A stretch of 64,000 nt of DNA from Bradyrhizobium cosmicum (GCF_007290395.2 NZ_CP041656.2:620001-684000); one strand, 5' to 3'. Shown: positions 18,125 to 26,448, counted from the stretch's first letter. Numbers and translations: made by a program. Notes: generated by a model from the letters alone, not told the origin.

Positions 18125-19429
18125 ATGGACTGGCTCGGCTTCACCATCGTCATTCTCTGCCTGCTGGTCTCGGGCTTCTTTGCCGCGAGCGAAACTGCGC
18201 TGACCGGCGCCTCGCGCGCCAGCATGCTGCGGCTGTCCAAGCAGGGTAATCGCGATGCCGACGTGGTCTCGCAGCTGCTCGACATGCGCGAACGCCTGAT
18301 CGGCGCGCTGCTGCTCGGCAACAACATCGCCAATATCAGCGCTTCCGCGCTTGCGACCTCGATCTTCACGGCCTGGTTCGGCGATGTCGGCGTGCTCTAT
18401 GCCACCGGCCTGATGACGGCCCTGGTCGTGATCTTCGCGGAGGTGCTGCCCAAGACCATCGCCATCAACGCGCCGGACCGCATGGCGCTCGCGGTCGCAC
18501 GGCCGATGCGGCTGACGATGTACGTGCTGGGCCCGCTGCTCAAGATCGTCGAAGTCATCGTGCGCGTGTTGATGCGGCTGTTCGGCCTCGCCGGCGAGCA
18601 CCAGGCGATCCTGTCGCCGACCGAGCGCCTCCGCGGCGCGGTCGATCTGCTGCATCACGAGGGCAAGGTCGAGAAGGTGGACCGCGACATGCTCGGCGGC
18701 CTGCTGGACCTGCGCGAGCTCCAGGTCTCCGACGTCATGATCCATCGCACCGAGATGATGATGATCAACGCCGACCTGCCGGCGGAGGAGCTGGTGCGCG
18801 AGGTGCTGGCGACCGAATACACCCGCATCCCGCTCTGGCGCGAGAAGCCGGAAAACATCATCGGCGTGCTCCACGCCAAGGATCTCTTGCGCGCAATCCG
18901 CGCCGCCGACGGCGACACCTCGCGCATCGACGTCTCCACCATCGCGCTGCCGCCCTGGTTCGTGCCGGAGATGCGCCCGGTGTCCGAGCAGCTGAAGGCG
19001 TTCCGCCGCCGGAAGACCCATTTCGCGCTCGTCGTCGACGAGTACGGCGAGGTGGAAGGTCTGGTGACGCTGGAAGACATCCTGGAGGAGATCGTCGGCG
19101 ACATCTCCGATGAGCACGACGTCGTGGTCGCGGGCGTGCGCGCCCAGCCGGATGGCTCGGTCGTGGTCGACGGCTCGGTGCCGATCCGCGATCTCAACCG
19201 CGCCATGGACTGGCACCTGCCCGACGAAGAGGCAACCACGGTTGCCGGCCTCGTCATTCACGAGGCGCGCTCGATCCCCGATCGCGGCCAGAGCTTCACC
19301 TTCCACGGCTTCCGCTTCCGCGTCCTGCGCCGCGAACGCAACCGCATCACCGCGCTCCGTATTTCACCGGTGCCGCGCGAGGCGGAGACGGAAGGGGCCA
19401 GGCCAAAGCGGGCCGGGACGTCGTTTTGA
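18125..19429 (+). CDS. CNNM/CBS-domain transporter (HlyC/CorC family)
   Basis: A 434-residue inner-membrane protein. An N-terminal CNNM (DUF21) domain with about four hydrophobic segments (WLGFTIVILCLLVSGFFAAS and later segments, residues 1-150) is followed by a CBS pair at about 200-330 (VSDVMIHRTEMMMI, VVDEYGEVEGLVTLEDILEEIVGDI) and a CorC-type C-terminal FAD-like/transporter-associated domain (FTFHGFRFRVLRRERNRI). Members act in Mg or Co homeostasis or extrusion. The ATG at 18125 lies 94 bp after aroB. A hairpin at 19434-19459 closes it against the convergent BolA gene. Confidence 0.9.
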   Translation: MDWLGFTIVILCLLVSGFFAASETALTGASRASMLRLSKQGNRDADVVSQLLDMRERLIGALLLGNNIANISASALATSIFTAWFGDVGVLYATGLMTALVVIFAEVLPKTIAINAPDRMALAVARPMRLTMYVLGPLLKIVEVIVRVLMRLFGLAGEHQAILSPTERLRGAVDLLHHEGKVEKVDRDMLGGLLDLRELQVSDVMIHRTEMMMINADLPAEELVREVLATEYTRIPLWREKPENIIGVLHAKDLLRAIRAADGDTSRIDVSTIALPPWFVPEMRPVSEQLKAFRRRKTHFALVVDEYGEVEGLVTLEDILEEIVGDISDEHDVVVAGVRAQPDGSVVVDGSVPIRDLNRAMDWHLPDEEATTVAGLVIHEARSIPDRGQSFTFHGFRFRVLRRERNRITALRISPVPREAETEGARPKRAGTSF

Positions 19430-19433
19430 CTCT

Positions 19434-19459
19434 TACCCTCCCGCGGAGGGGGAGGGTGA
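19434..19459. terminator. Hairpin between convergent genes (short ACCCTCCC palindrome)
   Basis: ACCCTCCCgcGGAGGGGGAGGGT forms a strong stem five bases after the CNNM stop and one base before the BolA stop. It is a short relative of the ACCCTCCCCTGGAGGGGGAGGGT elements found at 35.5, 37.0 and 41.9 kb. A bidirectional 3' role is plausible, though no T-run is present. Confidence 0.5.
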
Positions 19460-19460
19460 G

Positions 19461-19736
19461 CTAAGTCCCGCCTTCCCCCGGCGCCTGCGCATGGATCGCG
19501 AGCGCATGCACGCTGCCGGAGAGTTCCGCGGCCAGGGCCGAATTTATCATGCGGTGGCGATCGACCCGGCTCTTCCCTTTGAAGGCTGCAGACACGATAT
19601 ACACGCGAAAGTGCGTCTCGCCGCTCGGCCGATGGCCGGCGTGGCCCTCATGCAAATGTGACTCGTCGACGACCTCGAGGCTTTCCGGCTTGAAAGCTTC
19701 CCGCAACTTGTTGCTGATAGTGTCTTTCATAACCAT
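19461..19736 (-). CDS. BolA family protein
   Basis: A 91-residue BolA-like protein. The class I/II KH-like fold is visible in LREAFKPESLEVVDESHLHEGH, the ETHFRVYIVSAAFKGKSRVDRHRMIN helix-turn-helix portion and the HALAIHAQAPGE end. His residues in HLHEGHAGH and the later VHALAIHA can ligate the iron-sulfur cluster shared with a monothiol glutaredoxin. BolA proteins act in iron sensing and Fe-S trafficking. The ATG at 19736 is followed two codons later by another ATG, which may be the true start. Convergent with the CNNM gene. Confidence 0.9.
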   Translation of the reverse strand: MVMKDTISNKLREAFKPESLEVVDESHLHEGHAGHRPSGETHFRVYIVSAAFKGKSRVDRHRMINSALAAELSGSVHALAIHAQAPGEGGT

Positions 19737-19841
19737 GAGTGCCTTTCGTGCGCGTCATCGCCCCCCGTCAATGCCCGGGGTGCTCAGCTAATTGCAATGT
19801 CAAGACTTGAAGGTTTTTGCATTGCGTAGTCAAAGTTGGTC

Positions 19842-20477
19842 ATGCCGATCGATTCATCAAAGTTCTTCGACTCCATCCGCGTCAAGCCGAAAGGCAAGCA
19901 GGCGGAAGTGAAGCCGCGCGACACCGTGGTCAATTGCGAATGGACCGGGTGTCAGAACAAGGGCGCCCACCGCGCGCCCAAGGGCCGCGAGAATTCGCGC
20001 GAGTACTGGCATTTCTGCCTGAACCACGTGCGCGAGTACAACCAGAACTACAATTTCTTCTCCGGTATGAATGCCGACGCCGTCGCGCGCTACCAGAAGG
20101 ATGCGCTGACCGGCCACCGTCCGACCTGGAAGATGGGCGCCAATGGCGGCGTCAAGAAAGGCGCGGAGGCCGAGATCGATGGCGCCTTCGATCCGTTCAG
20201 CATGTTCGCCGAGCTCAACGGCCGCACCGGCTGGCGGAAGGGTCCGGAGGCCCAGCCCAAGGTCGAAACCCGCAAGATCATGAACGCCGAGCGCAAGGCG
20301 CTCCAAGTCATGGGCCTCGGACCCAGCGCCACGCTCGCCGACGTCAAGTCCAAGTACAAGGCGCTGGTGAAGCAGCATCACCCCGACGCCAATGGCGGCG
20401 ACCGCTCCACCGAAGACCGCCTGATCGAGATCATCAAGGCGTATAATTATCTGAAGACGGTGGTGCGGGAGGCCTGA
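19842..20477 (+). CDS. J-domain (DnaJ-like) protein
   Basis: A 211-residue protein with a C-terminal J domain: helix II and HPD appear in KSKYKALVKQHHPDANGGDRS, followed by the helix III/IV region. The N-terminal 140 residues (including CEWTGCQNKGAHRAPKGREN and YWHFCLNHVREYNQNYNFF) are conserved in alphaproteobacteria but of unknown role; a CxxxxC and CxxH arrangement suggests metal binding. The HPD motif predicts stimulation of DnaK ATPase. ATG at 19842 is preferred over the weaker upstream start six bases earlier. Divergent from the BolA gene across about 105 bp. Confidence 0.9.
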   Translation: MPIDSSKFFDSIRVKPKGKQAEVKPRDTVVNCEWTGCQNKGAHRAPKGRENSREYWHFCLNHVREYNQNYNFFSGMNADAVARYQKDALTGHRPTWKMGANGGVKKGAEAEIDGAFDPFSMFAELNGRTGWRKGPEAQPKVETRKIMNAERKALQVMGLGPSATLADVKSKYKALVKQHHPDANGGDRSTEDRLIEIIKAYNYLKTVVREA

Positions 20478-20535
20478 GGCCTCACCGCGCGGCGATTGGA
20501 TGCCGCCCGCTCGTAAGCGGACGGCACTTTCAAAG

Positions 20536-20772
20536 TTACCTTGCCCGACAGACGCGGACGCGCTTGACGACGCGGCGTCCATGATAGCCGCGCGTGACGA
20601 CGGTGCGTACGGTGCAGACTCTCCGCGGAACGTAATGATAGCGTGCGTTCACGACGTCCCCGGAAACCGATGCGCTGGAGATAGGGTGAGCCGGCAGCGC
20701 ATTGGCGGGTGCTGCGAGTGAGGATAGAGCGAGCAGCATTCCTGCAGCGAGGGCGTAGGAGAGCTTTTTCAT
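20536..20772 (-). CDS. Small exported basic protein
   Basis: A 78-residue product with a clear Sec signal (MKKLSYALAAGMLLALSS, cleavage near ANA). The short mature part is rich in Arg, Val and Tyr and ends VKRVRVCRAR. The upstream TTCCTTTTCTTG (AAGGAA on the coding strand) supplies a ribosome site eight bases before the ATG at 20772. Similar short exported proteins with RRVCTVRTVV-like repeats are common in Bradyrhizobium, but no function is known. Convergent with the J-domain gene. Confidence 0.75.
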   Translation of the reverse strand: MKKLSYALAAGMLLALSSLAAPANALPAHPISSASVSGDVVNARYHYVPRRVCTVRTVVTRGYHGRRVVKRVRVCRAR

Positions 20773-20854
20773 TATCATTCCTTTTCTTGTTCGCCCCCGA
20801 TGACCTTCGTAGGGGCGAGATTGAATGCGTGGCCGGCGCTTTTGTTCCGGCTTG

Positions 20855-20878
20855 TCGCTGGGTCGCTGGGTCGCTGGG
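20855..20878. repeat. Three tandem copies of TCGCTGGG
   Basis: Three perfect 8-bp units, with a degenerate fourth (TCGCATGG), lie in the 166-bp gap between the small exported protein gene and the citrate-synthase gene. Such a simple repeat may slip; it is not within a gene. Confidence 0.7.
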
Positions 20879-20938
20879 TCGCATGGCGAATTGCCGAACC
20901 AGATTCAGCGCCGACGGGCGCGGATAGGCCGCTCGCAT

Positions 20939-22033
20939 TCAATCTGCAGGCATCGCCCCCACATACGACGAGCTCGGACGGATCAATCGTCCCGTCCGCT
21001 GCTGCTCGCGCGCATGGGCGGTCCAACCGGCGGCGCGGGCCACCGCGAAGATCGGCGTGAAGGCCTGCCTTGGAATGGCCAGCGCGTCGAGCAGGATCGC
21101 GGTGAAGAATTCCACATTGGTCTCCAGCGGCCGTTCCGGATTCTTCCTTCGCAGCGCGCTGCGGATATAGGCCTCGACCTCGCCGGCGAAAGGCAGGTCG
21201 GCTCCATCAGAGGCGAGCGCCTCGATCGCGGTCTTGAGCACATCGGCGCGCGGATCGCGCACGCGGTAGACGCGATGGCCAAAGCCCATCATCCGCTCGC
21301 CGCGAGCCAGCGCCGCATCCACCCAGGGCTGGATGCGCTCGCGCGAGCCGATGGCGTCGAGCATTTCCAGCACCGGCTCCGGTGCGCCGCCATGCAGCGG
21401 CCCCGTGAGCGCGCAGTAGCCTGCGGTCACGACGGCAAACAGATCGGCCTGCGTCGAGGCCACCACGCGCGCGGTGAAGGTCGAGGCGTTCATGCCGTGG
21501 TCGCTGGCGGTGACGAGATAGGCGTCGAGCGCGGTGACCTCGCGCGTTTCAGGCGCGCGCCCATGCAGCATCCGAAGCGTATCGGCGGCGTGGCTTGCGC
21601 TCGGATCGGGCGCGACCGGATCAAGACCCCTGGCGCGGCGGACCAGCGCGCCCGCGATCACCGGAAACGCGCCGACGATGGTCGCTTCGTGCGCAAGGCC
21701 GTGCTCGGCGCGAAGTCCGGCGACCGCTGCGCGAAACCCGTCGACGATGCCCATGCTGCCGGTCGCCGCCAGCAGCTCCGGCAGGAGCGCGAAGGCGCGC
21801 GCGCGAGCTGCGCCCAGGCTGGCCCGCACATCGGCTTCGCTGAGCGTGGTCTTGCTGGCGCCGTTCCAGAGCCGGGCAGTGACGCCCTCGAAGCTCGATG
21901 TGGCGGCGAGGCGCCCGACATGCTCGCCGGCGATGATCAGCTCGCCGCGCTCGCCATCGACATGGCTGAGCACGGTCTCGGCCGCGGAAACGCCGTCCAG
22001 CCCGGTCTGGCTTTTGGTGAGGTGGATGTTCAT
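20939..22033 (-). CDS. Citrate synthase-family enzyme (no HTH)
   Basis: A 364-residue citrate/2-methylcitrate synthase-like protein. The catalytic histidine regions are present (ALTGPLHGGAPE and MGFGHRVYRVRDPRA). The catalytic Asp region reads NVEFFTAILLDALAIP, so the usual Asp is Glu. The C-terminal REQQRTGRLIRPSS Arg segment for CoA/substrate binding is intact. AAGGAGA precedes the ATG. It is divergent from a second citrate-synthase gene that carries an N-terminal HTH, and the two share a 75-bp promoter region with operator-like palindromes. It is shorter than the main GltA (about 430 aa), so a side role is likely; the exact acyl substrate is unknown. Confidence 0.88.
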   Translation of the reverse strand: MNIHLTKSQTGLDGVSAAETVLSHVDGERGELIIAGEHVGRLAATSSFEGVTARLWNGASKTTLSEADVRASLGAARARAFALLPELLAATGSMGIVDGFRAAVAGLRAEHGLAHEATIVGAFPVIAGALVRRARGLDPVAPDPSASHAADTLRMLHGRAPETREVTALDAYLVTASDHGMNASTFTARVVASTQADLFAVVTAGYCALTGPLHGGAPEPVLEMLDAIGSRERIQPWVDAALARGERMMGFGHRVYRVRDPRADVLKTAIEALASDGADLPFAGEVEAYIRSALRRKNPERPLETNVEFFTAILLDALAIPRQAFTPIFAVARAAGWTAHAREQQRTGRLIRPSSSYVGAMPAD

Positions 22034-22077
22034 GGCCCAAATCTCCTTTGCAGGACGTGAAATTCAAGCCTCTCGAC

Positions 22078-22107
22078 AGATTGATCAATCTTGATTACAT
22101 AAATCAA
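22078..22107. promoter_or_regulatory. Candidate operator pair between divergent citrate-synthase genes
   Basis: A perfect 14-bp palindrome AGATTGATCAATCT occupies 22078-22091, and an inverted repeat TTGATT-N5-AATCAA occupies 22091-22107, ending one base before the ATG of the HTH-containing gene. Both use the same TTGAT/ATCAA half-site. Binding there would block translation or transcription of the plus-strand gene and probably affect the minus-strand gene 45 bp away. Autoregulation by the HTH of the plus-strand product is an inference. Confidence 0.5.
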
Positions 22108-22108
22108 T

Positions 22109-23329
22109 ATGAAAAATTCCAGTGAGCTCTACCTCTCCGCCCGGGAAGCCGCGGCCGAGCTCGCGATCTCGCCGGCGACCCTCTACGCCTATGTCAGCCG
22201 CGGCCTGATCCGCTCCGAGCCGACGCCGGACTCGCGCAAGAACCGCTACCGCGCCGAGGACGTCCGCGCGCTGAAGGAGCGCCGGGTGCCGTCGCCGGAG
22301 CCGCGCGGCCTGCGCAGCTTCGATGCCGACCTGCCGGTGATGGACACGGAGATATCGACCATCACCGAGGACGGCGCGATCTACCGCGGCGTCAACTGCG
22401 TCGATCTCGCCGAGGACGACACGCTGGAGCACACCGCGACGCTGCTCTGGGACGTCTCCGGCGTCGATCCCTTCGCGCCGGACAATCAGCCCGAAATCCC
22501 CGACGAGATGCGCGCGATCGCGGAAGCCGCGCGCCGCGCCGCGCCAATCGACCGCGCCATCGCCGTGCTGGCGCTTGCCGCGAGCGCCGATCCCCGCGCC
22601 TTCACCCGCGCGCACGACGGCCGCGCGCTGGTCGGCGGACGCATCGTCCGGCTGCTGGTGGCGACCATGCTCAACGCCGCGCCGTCGGCCGAGCCGCTGC
22701 ACCAGCAGATCGCAACGGCCTGGGCGCCCGACAACAAGCATGCCGCCGATCTCATCCGCCGCGCACTGGTGCTGCTCGCCGATCACGAATTGAATGCCTC
22801 GACTTTCACCGCGCGCTGCGCGGCCTCGACCGGCCTCAACCTCTATGATTCCGTCATCGCAGGGCTAGCGGCGCTGAAAGGCCCCAAGCACGGTGGTGCC
22901 GGCGTGCTGGCCTCGCAGCTCGTCAAGACGCTGATTGATCGCGACGTCGAGCCGCTGGTGCGCGAGCGCGTCGCGCTCGGCGAGCACTTCGCCGGCTTCG
23001 GCCATGGCGTCTACAAGCGCGGCGACCCGCGCGCGCAGTCGTTGCTCAACGCGCTCTCGCGCGCCGGCGCACCGCGAAAGTTCACACGGGAAGTCCCGGA
23101 GCGGATCGTCGAGGCGACCGGCGAGCTCGTAAACATCGACTACGCGCTCGCGGTGCTCGTGCACGCACTGCGCCTGCCGGCGGGCAGCGAGCTTGCTTTG
23201 TTCGCGATGGCCCGCAGCGTCGGCTGGATTGCGCATGCGAGCGAGCAATTGCAGTTCGGCAAGCTGATCAGGCCGCGGGCAAGGTATGTGGGGCCAGCGC
23301 CGGGGCGGAGGGCAGCAAGCGCAGGCTAG
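22109..23329 (+). CDS. HTH-citrate synthase fusion protein
   Basis: A 406-residue protein. Residues 6-62 form a MerR/excisionase-like HTH (LSAREAAAELAISPATLYAY, then SRKNRYRAEDVRALKERR). From about residue 70 on it is citrate synthase: KGPKHGGAGV and FAGFGHGVYKRGDPRA histidine regions, NIDYALAVL with the catalytic Asp, and the C-terminal QLQFGKLIRPRARY. No Shine-Dalgarno is visible before ATG 22109; the operator-like repeat abuts it, so initiation may be leaderless. The fusion is known in several alphaproteobacteria but its regulatory targets are not. A truncated, frameshifted copy of its last 240 bp occurs at 25.8-26.0 kb. Confidence 0.87.
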   Translation: MKNSSELYLSAREAAAELAISPATLYAYVSRGLIRSEPTPDSRKNRYRAEDVRALKERRVPSPEPRGLRSFDADLPVMDTEISTITEDGAIYRGVNCVDLAEDDTLEHTATLLWDVSGVDPFAPDNQPEIPDEMRAIAEAARRAAPIDRAIAVLALAASADPRAFTRAHDGRALVGGRIVRLLVATMLNAAPSAEPLHQQIATAWAPDNKHAADLIRRALVLLADHELNASTFTARCAASTGLNLYDSVIAGLAALKGPKHGGAGVLASQLVKTLIDRDVEPLVRERVALGEHFAGFGHGVYKRGDPRAQSLLNALSRAGAPRKFTREVPERIVEATGELVNIDYALAVLVHALRLPAGSELALFAMARSVGWIAHASEQLQFGKLIRPRARYVGPAPGRRAASAG

Positions 23330-23362
23330 AAAGTCTGAGCAAGCGCGCGCACATACGTGCCA

Positions 23363-24310
23363 TCAGCTCAGACTTCCAGCGAAGCGCTCAGCAAGCCTGT
23401 TCTTCCTGAACGCGTCCATCACCCAGTCCACGAAGGCTCTTGTCTTCGCGGGCACCAGCTTACGCGACGCATAGTAAATCGAGATCGCGCCAGCGTCGCT
23501 GTACCAGCGTGGCACGAGACGTATCAGCGAACCATCTTCGAGCGCGGGCAGGACGTCGGCAGTCGCGAGCATGGCAACCCCGAGGCCCAACAACGCCGCC
23601 TCACGCATCGCCGCGGGATCGTTGACGACGATGGATTCGGACAACGATCCCTGAGCCTCGCGTCCTGAAACATCGCGCATCATCCAGTGCCGGATGCGCC
23701 CGGTTTGCAACGAGCGCATCACGATGCCGTTGAGAGCAGCTAATTCGTCCGGCCTGGTCGGAGGTACTCTCCCGGACATGTAGGCCGGGGACGCCACGGC
23801 GACGACGTGCGCCGGCGCGAGCGTTCGGCTCACAAGACCCGGCGACAACTCGAATCCGCCTCCAATCGCCGCGTCGTAGCCCTCGCCGATCAGATCGACC
23901 TGGCGATTCTCGAAATGCCATTCGGGGCGGACCTGCGGATACCGCGCGAGGAAAGCGGGAAGCAGCGGAAGGATATGAGCTGCGCCGAAGCTCGGCGGAA
24001 GGCTCACTTTGAGGCGTCCAGCAGGCTCTTCGTTTCCGGTCGATATCCCTGCAATGGCTGCCTGAAGGCCCTCCAGATTGTCGGCGATCGCCGAGCGAAA
24101 CGTCTCGCCTGCCTCTGTCAGCGTCAGCTTCCGCGTCGAACGATGAAACAGCCGGACGCCGAGATTGCGCTCCAGCATGGCGACGTTGCGGCTCACGGCG
24201 GCCGGGGTCACCGAGAGACGCCGGGCGGCCTCGGAAAAGCTGCGGCATTCGGCGCTGCGGAGGAAGGATTCGAGGTTCGCCAGAGTTTCCAACGATCTAT
24301 TCTCAAGCAA
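23363..24310 (-). CDS. LysR-family transcriptional regulator
   Basis: A 315-residue LysR regulator. The N-terminal HTH is FLRSAECRSFSEAARRLSV with TPAAVSRNVAMLE, followed by the effector domain (GRLKVSLPPSFGAAHILPLLP). It resembles the CrgA-like group that regulates adjacent oxidoreductases. It is divergent from an NADP-dependent reductase gene across 112 bp, the normal arrangement for LysR control. It is part of the accessory segment lying between the complete citrate synthase and the truncated DedA fragment. The inducer is unknown. Confidence 0.92.
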   Translation of the reverse strand: MLENRSLETLANLESFLRSAECRSFSEAARRLSVTPAAVSRNVAMLERNLGVRLFHRSTRKLTLTEAGETFRSAIADNLEGLQAAIAGISTGNEEPAGRLKVSLPPSFGAAHILPLLPAFLARYPQVRPEWHFENRQVDLIGEGYDAAIGGGFELSPGLVSRTLAPAHVVAVASPAYMSGRVPPTRPDELAALNGIVMRSLQTGRIRHWMMRDVSGREAQGSLSESIVVNDPAAMREAALLGLGVAMLATADVLPALEDGSLIRLVPRWYSDAGAISIYYASRKLVPAKTRAFVDWVMDAFRKNRLAERFAGSLS

Positions 24311-24422
24311 TCATTGAAAATCTTACGATAAATTCCCGGCTAATCAAAGGGGAATATTTGGGGCACCTCTGAGCCACCGATCAGCGCACCGCTGATCGCC
24401 GTACAGCTCAGGAGTAATTTTC

Positions 24423-25025
24423 ATGTCCAGCATTGGCATCATCGGCGCCGGCAATATCGGCCGCGCCATCGCTCAGGCCTTTTCGGCCAAGGGGATCGCA
24501 GTGACCCTCTCCAACAGCCGCGGCCCGGAGAGTTTGGCGACGACCGTGGCCGAGTTGGGCCCGCTCGTGACCGCCGGCACCCGCGAGGAGGCTGCCGCCA
24601 AGGATATCGTGTTCGTCGCGGTCAACTGGTCGAAGCTGCCCGACGCGCTTGCCGGCCTGCCCCCATTCGACGGCCGCATCGTGGTTGATGCCAATAATCC
24701 GATCGAGGCGCCGCTGTTCAAGCCGGCTGAGCTCGGTGGCCGGCTCTCGTCAGAAATCTTCGCCGATCTGGTGCCCGGTGCGCGGGTGGTGAAGGCATTC
24801 AATCATCTGCTGTCGCAACTGCTGGCAACTGACCCGGCGAGCGACGGCGGCAAGCGCGTGCTGTTCTACTCGGGCGATGATGCTGGCGCGAAGGCGGCTG
24901 TCGGTGCGCTGATCGACCAGCTCGGACTCTTCGGCATCGATCTTGGTTCGCTCGCGATCGGCGGCAGGTTGACCCAGTTTCCCGGAGGCCCGCTTCCAGC
25001 GCTGAATCTGGTCAAGTTCGAATGA
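24423..25025 (+). CDS. NADP-binding reductase of the F420/NADP oxidoreductase-like family
   Basis: A 200-residue Rossmann-fold protein. The glycine-rich loop GIIGAGNIGRAIAQAF (residues 5-20) is followed by the NSRGP cofactor phosphate site, typical of NADP. The middle block VDANNPIEAP and the VKAFNHL segment match the coenzyme F420-dependent NADP oxidoreductase-like (NAD_binding_10/F420_oxidored) proteins that are common in LysR-linked cassettes. Most bacterial members do not use F420; the substrate is unknown. ATG at 24423 is preceded by CAGGAG. Likely co-transcribed with the downstream SnoaL-like gene. Confidence 0.85.
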   Translation: MSSIGIIGAGNIGRAIAQAFSAKGIAVTLSNSRGPESLATTVAELGPLVTAGTREEAAAKDIVFVAVNWSKLPDALAGLPPFDGRIVVDANNPIEAPLFKPAELGGRLSSEIFADLVPGARVVKAFNHLLSQLLATDPASDGGKRVLFYSGDDAGAKAAVGALIDQLGLFGIDLGSLAIGGRLTQFPGGPLPALNLVKFE

Positions 25026-25073
25026 TGGCGTTGTACCGGCTGTGGGCAAGATGGAATTACGAAAGGCTACGAA

Positions 25074-25442
25074 ATGACCACCGATTTTGATTACGACCAC
25101 CTGCTTCGCTCAAATCTGGAGCGTGTGTTCAACGAGCGGGACGATGACAAGCGGCGAGCCGCCATCGCCGAGTTGTTCGTTGAGAAGCCCGTCATGTACG
25201 AGCCGACGAATATCGTCCGAGGACGGGCAGACATATCAAGCGTCGCCGGCAAGCTTCTGGCGCAGTTTGGGCCAACGTTCAGATTCGTGCCGGATGGCGT
25301 CGCGGTCGGGCATCATGGTCTGGCGCACCTGGCCTGGCAGGCCGGACCGGAGCACGGCCCGGTCGCGGTGACGGGCGCCGATGTTGCCGAAATCCAAGGC
25401 GGAAAAATCGCGCGGCTGTGGGTGTTGCTCAATAAGCCCTAG
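25074..25442 (+). CDS. SnoaL-like (NTF2-fold) protein
   Basis: A 122-residue NTF2-superfamily protein. Visible family features are the N-terminal helix with ERVFNERDDDKRRAAI, the pocket strand VMYEPTNIVRGRADIS and the late strand EIQGGKIARLWVLL. Such proteins are polyketide-cyclase-like or orphan isomerases; no catalytic assignment is possible. It starts 48 bp after the reductase stop with a GAAAGG site upstream, so the two are probably one operon controlled by the LysR gene. The next 750 bp to the right hold only gene fragments. Confidence 0.82.
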   Translation: MTTDFDYDHLLRSNLERVFNERDDDKRRAAIAELFVEKPVMYEPTNIVRGRADISSVAGKLLAQFGPTFRFVPDGVAVGHHGLAHLAWQAGPEHGPVAVTGADVAEIQGGKIARLWVLLNKP

Positions 25443-25463
25443 GAATGGGGCGAGCCGCCCGCG

Positions 25464-25703
25464 CTAGGTCTGCAGCTTCGCCGCCGCGGCACTGCCGTTC
25501 TGTCGGCGGCGATAGTACTAGACGCCGAGCCCACCGATGATCGCCACGGTAACCACCGTCAGCATCCAAATGTGTTTGCCGACATGCCCGTGATGATGCA
25601 ACTTGGCATATTCACGTAGGGCCGACACCGCCAGCACGCCCGGCAGGACATGCGCGGGCGCCCAGACTACGATCGCCGGAATGTTCACCGCGTAGAACCC
25701 GGT
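25464..25703 (-). pseudogene. DedA gene 3' fragment (truncated duplicate)
   Basis: The minus strand encodes FYAVNIPAIVVWAPAHVLPG through HIWMLTVVTVAIIGGLGV, closely matching the C-terminus of the intact DedA at 27935-28594. The Trp codon of the final WYYRRRQNG is TAG here (25518-25520), and the reading frame afterwards matches again to a stop at 25464. All upstream parts of DedA are missing. It marks the right end of the first unit of the citrate-synthase/DedA arrangement. Confidence 0.85.
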
Positions 25704-25786
25704 TGCACCACGTCGGCCGGCATGATCAGCGTCGCGGCATCCTCGGTGCTCATCTCGACCTCGACGATCTTGCTCTTGGGCACGTA
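25704..25786 (-). pseudogene. Short gene fragment between the DedA and citrate-synthase remnants (DUF502-like)
   Basis: The minus strand reads VYVPKSKIVEVEMSTEDAAT then LIMPADVVQP, resembling the C-terminal end of DUF502-type membrane proteins as recalled from the family. No start, no stop and no upstream part exist. It lies directly between the two larger fragments. The identification is tentative because only about 28 codons remain. Confidence 0.45.
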
Positions 25787-26028
25787 GACACGGGAAGTCC
25801 CCGAGCGGATCGTCGAGGCGACCGGCGAGCTCATTAATATCGACTACGCGCTCGCAGTGCTCGTGCACGCGCTGCGCTACCGGCGGGCAGCGAGCTCGCT
25901 TTGTTCGCGATGGCCCGCAGCGTCGGTTGGATTGCGCATGCGGGCGAGCAATTGCTGTTCGGCAAGCTGATCAGGCCGCGGGCGCGCTATGTGGGCCCGG
26001 CGCCGGGGCGGAGAGGGACGGCTAGCGC
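25787..26028 (+). pseudogene. 3' fragment of the HTH-citrate synthase gene (frameshifted duplicate)
   Basis: About 240 bp match the 3' end of the HTH-citrate synthase gene (23083-23325) at roughly nine of ten bases by eye. This runs from ACGGGAAGTCCC through GAGCAATTG and GGCAAGCTGATCAGGCCGCG. A 1-bp deletion near 25880 (CGCTACC against CGCCTGCC) breaks the frame, and the conserved Arg end is followed by unrelated sequence. It marks the left end of the second unit and lies beside the DedA fragment. Confidence 0.88.
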
Positions 26029-26196
26029 GTTCAAGAGCTGAGGAGCGCCACGCCGGTTCACTCGCCAAGGCAACGGCACTATTCCAATAGCTGTACAAAT
26101 ACAAGTTGTTCTCGTGGAACCATTTGCCATTTTGGTTGTTGTCAAAGTGGTCCCCGAAAGTGGCGGGACCGAAGATCAAAAAGTCAGCAGCCCAAA

Positions 26197-26448
26197 ATGG
26201 TCAGATTACTCTCGGCGGCGGCGATGTTCTCGCTCCTCGGAGCTTTGGTTATCGCCCTCCCGGGTTTTACCCCCCAGGTGCAATCGAGTGAGGTCGTCGC
26301 GATGGCCAAGGGGGACCGGCTTGAAGTCCGGGCAGCAGCTTCGCATTGCTCCACACAGACCTGGCCCAATTTCTCCGCCTCTTGTTTGCAAGACATGGGC
26401 TCGGGCGGAAAAATCGTGGAAGCTCGTCTTGTGACCGCCCGGCGATAG
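26197..26448 (+). CDS. Small exported hypothetical protein
   Basis: An 83-residue protein with a signal-like hydrophobic N-terminus (LLSAAAMFSLLGALVIALPG) and a mature part AKGDRLEVRAAASHCSTQTW with two cysteines likely to form a disulfide (Cys51 and Cys63 region). Similar short exported proteins with AKGDRLE and CSTQTWPNFS motifs are familiar from Bradyrhizobium, with no known function. It lies downstream of the citrate-synthase fragment. No strong Shine-Dalgarno was found for the ATG at 26197. Confidence 0.65.
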   Translation: MVRLLSAAAMFSLLGALVIALPGFTPQVQSSEVVAMAKGDRLEVRAAASHCSTQTWPNFSASCLQDMGSGGKIVEARLVTARR

